Positions 57,878-64,000 of a stretch of 64,000 nt of DNA are shown here, in pieces (positions within the stretch are counted from its first letter, which is position 1; each line of letters starts with the position of its first letter). Under the pieces are notes generated by a model. It saw nothing but the letters and a program-made list of their open reading frames with translations, was not told the DNA's origin and searched no databases. The translations under genes and the position numbers were made by a program. This DNA is from Ehretia macrophylla (taxonomy: Eukaryota > Streptophyta > Magnoliopsida > Boraginales > Ehretiaceae). The stretch lies in the NCBI GenBank assembly GCA_037974665.1, contig CM075769.1:22966139-23030138 (forward strand), in the 5' to 3' direction.

Positions 57878-59456
57878 TGTTTGAAAGTTCTCTCAAGCAT
57901 GAAAATGATAAAATCACAGCGGAAGCATAAAATAAACATAAAAACTTCATGTAGAGAACTTTGAAAGGATTAAACCAAGCACGTATTGAAGTGAAAACAT
58001 GAACACATAAAGCTCAAACCAAGATCAAGTACAAGGTATACCTCAAGAGAAGATAGCTTGATGAACTTGGTTCAGATCTTAAAGAGAGACCTCCTACAAT
58101 CTCACACATACCACCTTGAAACTAAAACGAGCTAGAAGAGACGAGCCTTTCACAAAAATGAGGAAAGAGAATTATGTTCTCCTAATAAAGATGGCGGCGA
58201 TGCTATTTAGAGAGAGAAAAGAAAGTGTGCTATACTAGAGTTTCTAAAATGATCTAGAGTATTATGAGCTTGTGCCTTGAGCTTATATTTATAGAATGTA
58301 TAACTATTGAATAATTATACCTAGAACCCAATAGTTTGGGAGCTCTCTTTGTGTGACCCGGCGGCTTATGTACGACCAGTGGCCCATACCTCCAATTTGT
58401 TCAGGGCGGGCGGTGTGAACTCTGATTAGATCTGGGTATTCAATCCCACCACTGAGATGCTCAGTTGATTCACTAACCTTGATAGAAAGATGGCTTATCC
58501 AATAATTCATGCATAAGGGTAAGGAACATCTCTAAATATAACTCTAGAGCACAACCGACTTACCCCTAAGCACTTAAATATTGGTCAAATATTAATTAAT
58601 GCTTAGTTAATTAATTTCCATGATTTACTACAAAAGTCAACATCCTCGTTGACCATTGACCGAAAGTCAAACCTTTGACCAACCACTTATCCTCTTACTA
58701 TTGCAAACTCGAATAGTTTTCAAAACTCATTCTAACTATTGCAACTCCTCATAAGCTTGTCTCTATATAGAATATGAAAAGTCCACGATCTAGTATGATT
58801 TTCCCATTCTACCCCTCATAGTTCTAAACCTTTGGTTTGTGTACGATCCAGTAGGTTTGAGTGCCAAGCTAGTAGTAGGTGGGATAAATACCATAACCCA
58901 TCACCACTAAAGCCTCCATTTTTACTGATACTAATCGAGGTTGGCATCTAGTAATACTTCCCCACCACCGAATGGATTTGAATGCTTAACTAATCCTTTT
59001 GGCCCAATAACCTTTTGAGTATTGGTTAGCGTGCAGTCTATTCCCTTCACTTGATGTCCTGAGCTTGCCCTAGGGTATGGTTAAGTCAAGTCAAATCCTA
59101 ATAGGCTAGTCACTATGCTTCTTTGACTTAACATGTATGAACCCATCATACTACCTTGGCCACAGATTTCAAGTCAACACCATAGGACATTCTTTCCTTC
59201 ATCCAGAGTAGTAGATCCTCACAGCAACATCATTAGTTTTGCAAGTACTTGAATGTACTTGAATCCCTATTCAATCATGTCTTATCTTCCTCTATTTTGC
59301 CTAAGGCCAAAGTACAGTGAGTTGCCTACAAGCTAAGATGATCTCTCGAGTCTAAGGAGTTATTTGAACAACCATCACTTGAGAACCATCTCATTGGCTT
59401 AGGCGGATAAAGCCCCTAGTGAGTGTTCTCAACAAACCGTGTCTAGTATACATACA
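57878..59456. mobile_element. TE-13: unassigned repeat, possibly a Ty1/copia-type LTR
   Basis: It begins with TGTTTGAAAGTTC at the point where TE-9 coding similarity stops, and continues after TE-14 at 63610. No open frame with a motif. A TTTGTGTGACCCGG block (58345) and an end-like GTGTTCTCAACA (59422) recall copia LTRs. I could not match target duplications or a second copy, so class and borders are open. Confidence 0.35.
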
Positions 59457-59461
59457 TCCCG

Positions 59462-61974
59462 TGTGACGCCCGAGATTCTACCGTACACATTTTTAAATGT
59501 TGCATCCATTAATTGCGCATTAAATTCTGTGCTTTACCTGTTGTCTTTCTTGGTCACTATTCATTCCATTTTTAAACTGCATTATATTAGTGAATTAGCA
59601 TTTTTATTAAATCATATTAATTTTTAAAGGAATGGGAAAAATGTGCAATTGAGCTAGGAGCGATAGGAGCACTCGTTTAGAAAATGTTTTAATGGTTTAA
59701 TGAATAGTGTTACATAACATAACTTAGTAATTTAATTAGCTAGCATATATTCTTTACCTTAGGCTCGTTTTAAGGCTATCAACGTTCATTTTAGTGGACC
59801 ACTAAGCACCTAACTTGACCCCATTTAATATATATGCTCATACAACACCACCTAGCTCATAACTTAACAAAACACAAAAAAAAGAGAAGATGCAGGAATT
59901 ACTGTAGCAAATTCGAGAATAGCATAGGAGGAGAAATAGAGATTTTTGCTCAACAAATTTTCAAGCCAAGCCAAGCCAAGCTAGGAGCAAGTAGTTTAGG
60001 GTGTTTGCTAGCCTCCCGAGAGTTCCTACGCGCATTGGTAAGGGATTTCACGGCTTATTTTTGCATTTTAAAATAGTTTCTATTTTCTTGATTTGTTGAA
60101 AATGTGACCAAATGCTATTGTATTGATTATCTATGCTATTATACCTTGTTTATAAGTGCTAGAGAACATATTTGAGCCATTGTTTCGCTTTTTAAACGGT
60201 TAGAATCGTTAGTTTGATTTATGAGGTGAATAGTGATATTTTTCTAGGGTTTTGTGTAATTGCATGTATTGGCTTGATTCAACACTCCTAATAGATGCCT
60301 TAGGTGCTAATGAAGGTAGTCTAATAGCCCCATGCACATGCATTGCTCTAGAATCGCATAAAACGTGAAATAGCCGACTTTAACAAAGGCCTTTCGGGGT
60401 TAATATGAATCCGGGTGGATTCGGGCTTCACTTCTAGTATTCTTAGGCTACCTAAGTGCTATAGAAGCTTTGATAACCCTTGTTTGAAGCCCGGATAAGG
60501 TATGTGTAGTTTAAAGCCATAAGAGGGAATTTGGGGCTTTCAGGGTATTTGCGGGCGTTTGAATGAGTTAGAGGGTTGAGAGGGTTCCTTGAGGGTTAGT
60601 TAGAAGGTTGGGAGAGTTTTCCTTGAAAATGGAATCATTAACTTTGGTTTGGAAGAGAAATAGTTTGAAAAACAAAGGGGTTTAGGTACAATTTCGGTTG
60701 ACTCATGCTTCTAAACCCATGGCATGACTTCTTGGGTGTTTATATGTGGTTTCAAGTTGATTTGGAGCTTTTGGTATGATTCTATGCTCATCTTGTATAT
60801 GTCCCTTTGTAAAACTGCTTATTTGCTTATATAATTGTTTCTATTCTAACTGCATCGAGGTCAACCTACTTTGTTGATCCTCCTATGTGTTATTGCTTCT
60901 ATTATTGATATTAACTTGGCATTGTAAAGTGCATTGCATAGTGGTTGCGCAACCATAGTGTCAGGGGCGGATGTGTTGAATATCGGCTGGGCAGCAGAGG
61001 GCTTGCCGGTGGATATTCAAACTCCGTGCCCTAGTCCCTCATTCGCCTGGTCCAGAGATTGCCAGGGGATGTTAGGTCGTAGGATTATCGGGGTACATCC
61101 GGAGTACACCCACTGGAGTGTTTGGGGCTATGCTGGCTTATCGTGATCGTGATCGTGGTTCGTGGATCGTGAATGAAGACCAGTGAAGATTGGTGTATAG
61201 GGGTTATGTGAAATGTATCCTTTTAAATGTGTGGTTATTTAAGCTATCATTGGTTCTTTAAATTGTCTAATTGTTATTGTTGTTTAACTATATTACCTGT
61301 TGCATTGCACGCCCCGGGACCTTATCCCTCACTGGGCAACAATGGTTGCTCATACCTCGCTAACATGTTTCAGGTGGCGCAGTTGGAGGAGTTGCATTAG
61401 TTGCTGTGTCTAGTTGCTTGAGGTGGACTATGTTCTTGTTGATGAGAGTAGGACTTGTTTTCTTTACTTTATGTTCTATTTTATAACCTAAGTGATATGT
61501 GTATATTATATAGTTTGCAAATTGATGGATAGATGTTGTAGTGGTAGATTTAGAACCATGGCATGTAATAACTTATATTTCTGCTATTAGCTTCTTCGCA
61601 TGCTTGGGAGTGAATGACTGGTTGTTTTCAATTTCTAAGAATACTTAAAAGCTATCATGGAGTGGCATGATAAGCGGTTTTGTAAAGAAGTTAAGTTATG
61701 AATGCATGCTTGTCTGTATCTAAACTGTTTGTATATCTTAAGGCTCGGATGGCCTTAAAGCTAAGATCTTTAGTTATAAATGAATGTCTTGTTATGTTGT
61801 GGCTTTATTGAGTGTTTACAGGTTTTCAGAATGTCCACGGTACAGGGGAGACTCTGTCCGTGTGTCGGGTCCGGACTTAACCATTAGGAAAAATTTTGTG
61901 ACCGAGCTTGGTATTGGGTTGAGAATAGCATGGTCATTAGAGCCTCTGGTCTCGTGAGGGATCGGGGCGTTACA
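59462..61974 (+). repeat. TE-14 5' LTR
   Basis: Starts TGTGACGCCCGAGATTC, ends GGGATCGGGGCGTTACA. HA is at 60857-60882, the palindrome TGGTTGCGCAACCA at 60941-60954, HB at 60987-61009 and HC at 61737-61760. Confidence 0.93.
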
Positions 61975-63017
61975 GGTGGTATCAGAGCTTAGTTAGCTTT
62001 AAGCCGGGATAGGGTCCTCGGCCTGTCGGGTAGTAACCCTTGCGTGTGTGCTTGTTAAGAGTGTGTCTTGAAAGTATATGTCTGCATGTATGATTGTGTG
62101 TCTTGTATTGAAAGTGTGCACCTATGTGATATAATTATGTGTTACGTGCTAAATGTGTGCTAAGTGAAGTAAAGTGGCTGGTTATGCATCAAATTGACCT
62201 CGTGAATTGTTAATTGCTTGAACTGTTGCTTTTAATGTGTGTATTTGAAAGTCTTTGATTGAGTTGTGTTATGATGGACTTGATTGTCGTGCTTGAATGA
62301 CTTTGATGATTACACTGTTTCATAAACTCTTATATAAACATGTTTGCATAATATTTTAAAACATATATGTGTAAATGTGATATCTTGGCATTCATACATG
62401 TCCCGTTGAAATGGTAAGAAAGACTTCTTCCTCCCCCTGAAGAGAAGTGATTAGCAACAAGCCCTCCAAGTTGTGTGGATTAGCGGGAATGAGAATGTTG
62501 TAAGCGGAGCTCAGTTATTGGGATTTCTTCCAAGGCATTCTTCTACGCTCAGTAGTCAGAAATGAATGGCTTCCTTTGGGATTTCTATATGACCGTTCTC
62601 TCGGTTTTCTTATTGAGTATTCTTCTAGTATTTTCTTGTTGGTATTACTCGGAAGACTTAGTTTGGGATTCTAATCAGCCTTATTATATGGAATTATCTT
62701 CGGTATTTGTACTCTAAATTCTTATTGGTATTTTCTCGCCACTGTTAGTTGGGATTCTATTCTTCTATGGTATTCGTGCCAGCGGGATTCTTATTTGGAT
62801 TTCGCAGTAGCATCTCTATTGGAGCCTTTATTTGGCCTTATTACGTGAGGTTCGCAGGCAATACTACTGGCATTTCTTAATGAGCTCCCACGAGAGTTCG
62901 TATATGGTATTCTTGCTTAGCAACTGATGACAAGTAATCGGAGTTTGTTTTCAGTTGTTGTGGAGTTCCCTTGTGAAGAAGAATTGCGTGGTCGCAATTT
63001 GTTTAAGGGGGAGAGGA
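61975..63017 (+). other. TE-14 internal region, non-coding, with degenerate repeats
   Basis: No open frame of note. From about 62575 to 62890 a degenerate repeat of the type TTATTGGTATTTTC or TGGGATTCT recurs at irregular spacing, as in TE-1. It ends with GAAGAATTGCGTGGTCGCAA and the PPT AAGGGGGAGAGGA (63005-63017). Confidence 0.82.
61977..61988 (+). other. TE-14 primer-binding site, initiator-Met tRNA
   Basis: TGGTATCAGAGC, exact, two bases after the LTR end. Confidence 0.9.
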
Positions 63018-63604
63018 TGTGACGCCCGAGATTCTACCGTACACATTTTTAAATGTTGCATCCATTAATTGCGCATTAAATTCTGTGCTTTACCTGTTGT
63101 CTTTCTTGGTCACTATTCATTCCATTTTTAAACTGCATTATATTAGTGAATTAGCATTTTTATTAAATCATATTAATTGTTAAAGGAATGGGAAAAATGT
63201 GCAATTGAGCTAGGAGCGATAGGAGCACTCGTTTAGAAAATGTTTTAATGGTTTAATGAATACTGTTACGTAACATAGCTTAGTAATTTAATTAGCTAGC
63301 ATATATTCTTCACCTTAGGCTCGTTTTAAGGCTATCAACGTTCATTTTAGTGGACCACTAAGCACCTAACTTGACCCCATTTAATATATATGCTCATACA
63401 ACACCACCTAGCTCATAACTTAACAAAACACAAAAAAAAAAAAAGAGAAGATGCAGGAATTACTGTAGCAAATCCGAGAATAGCATAGGAGGAGAAATAG
63501 AGATTTTTGCTCAACAAATCTTCAAGCCAAGCCAAGCTTGGTATTGGGTTAAGAATAGCATGGTCATTAGAGCCTCCGGTCTCGTGAGGGATCGGGGTGT
63601 TACA
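63018..63604 (+). repeat. TE-14 3' LTR with a ~1.9-kb internal deletion
   Basis: 63018-63538 matches the first roughly 520 bp of the 5' LTR and the last roughly 65 bp matches its end. The join at AAGCCAAGCT/TGGTATTGGG shares AGCT with both parents (59980 and 61911 in the 5' LTR). The target duplication is intact, so the loss came after insertion. Confidence 0.92.
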
Positions 63605-63609
63605 TCCCG

Positions 63610-63821
63610 TACGCATCCATGTATTGTTCTCAACATCTTTATGTTACTCGGTCAATAAGATCAACCTTTAATAGACTAATACGTCTAGGTCTTGGCAGAT
63701 ACATCAATGCCCAGTCTTGATGAGTCTTATAAGCTAGGATGCTTTTAGGAATGTCTCAGGTATCGACTCCCATTTACCATAAAACTCCTTATGGTTCAAC
63801 CCTATACCGACATATCCAAGG
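63610..63821. mobile_element. TE-13, continuation after TE-14
   Basis: Non-coding sequence that continues 59456 once TE-14 and one copy of its target duplication are removed. It carries a second TTGTTCTCAACA near 63624. Nothing else recognised. Confidence 0.35.
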
Positions 63822-64000
63822 TAAAATAACCCGGTTCCTCGCGAAACCAAGTCTGGATATAACAACCCATTCCAACCCCAATGCAAGAAACGAGGGTAAA
63901 CGGACGGAGGTTTCCCTATACTATAGCTATCTAGAACCTGTTCAATCAAACTCAACCACAAGCATTTCACAACAATACATTTGAAATATGCATGGTAGGT
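63822..64000 (-). mobile_element. TE-15: 3' end of another chromovirus-type LTR, cut by the window edge
   Basis: The block GTTCCTCGCGAAACCAAG ... CGAGGGTAAACGGACGGAGG and TTTCCCT parallels the LTR ends at 3056 and 50018 (CCTCACGAGAC ... GGACGGAGTTTCCCC). Orientation is minus. The exact border is uncertain because the terminal bases are degenerate. Confidence 0.55.

Larger units (their letters stand above)
59462..63604 (+). mobile_element. TE-14: non-autonomous long-LTR element
   Basis: Complete insertion with the perfect duplication TCCCG (59457-59461, 63605-63609). 5' LTR 59462-61974 (2513 bp), PBS 61977, 1043-bp non-coding interior, PPT to 63017, and a 587-bp 3' LTR that is internally deleted. 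Where they overlap the LTRs differ at only a few positions, so it is recent. There is no gag or pol. The ends and interior resemble TE-1. Confidence 0.93.

Noticed and set aside
57878..59434. Complete solo copia LTR from TGTTTGAAAG to GTTCTCAACA
   Set aside because: Flanks AGAAC and AACCG do not form a target duplication, so the borders cannot be claimed.
59501..61146. Small open frames in TE-14 LTR (for example at 59834 and 60934)
   Set aside because: Short, without motifs, and inside LTR sequence.

Overview
This window is a block of nested transposable elements from a plant nuclear genome, almost certainly a flowering plant. I found no convincing host gene, tRNA, rRNA or CRISPR array. The case for a plant is the content: Ty3/Gypsy LTR retrotransposons with integrase followed by a chromodomain (chromoviruses, Tekay/Del-like), primer-binding sites for initiator-Met tRNA (TGGTATCAGAGC) and Asp tRNA (TGGCGCCGTTGCC), a Tat/Ogre-type gag, a TRIM, and a small hAT-type element. 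I call the elements TE-1 to TE-15; the species cannot be told from this sequence.

Left third (1-26200). TE-1 (minus strand) is a long-LTR element with only about 0.9 kb of non-coding interior. Its 3' LTR runs off the left edge (1-2150) and its 5' LTR (3045-19336) is split by TE-2. TE-2 (5535-18204, plus) is a complete chromovirus with a gag-pol full of stop codons. Its 3' LTR is split by the solo LTR TE-3 (15206-17988). TE-1 itself landed in a degraded minus-strand gag (19337-19671). TE-4 (19672-26200, plus) is an Athila/Tat-like non-autonomous element with an Asp-tRNA PBS and a gag-like/linker ORF pair but no reverse transcriptase; its 3' LTR is cut off at about 26200.

Middle (26201-47768). 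A minus-strand LTR (TE-5) was cut into three pieces by TE-6 (26811-36377, plus, chromovirus, TSD GCATG) and TE-8 (37881-47762, minus, chromovirus closely related to TE-2, TSD CTCAC). The TE-6 integrase carries a 505-bp hAT-type insertion (TE-7, 33233-33737, 8-bp TSD).

Right third (47769-64000). A plus-strand Tat/Ogre-type gag (TE-9) is interrupted by two solo LTRs: TE-10 (50007-53836, minus, itself holding the TRIM TE-11 at 52301-52804) and TE-12 (54118-57697, plus). It ends near 57866 in an unassigned LTR-like repeat (TE-13). TE-13 is split by TE-14 (59462-63604, plus, TSD TCCCG), a non-autonomous element of the same kind as TE-1. A last LTR end (TE-15, minus) runs off the right edge.

No element looks autonomous today: every gag-pol has stops, frameshifts or lost catalytic residues. 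The strongest unexplained signal is a set of short hairpins that recurs in the LTRs of most of the chromovirus-type families here, with constant loops and stems that vary in a partly compensating way. This may be an LTR RNA structure not explained by coding or by the usual LTR signals.
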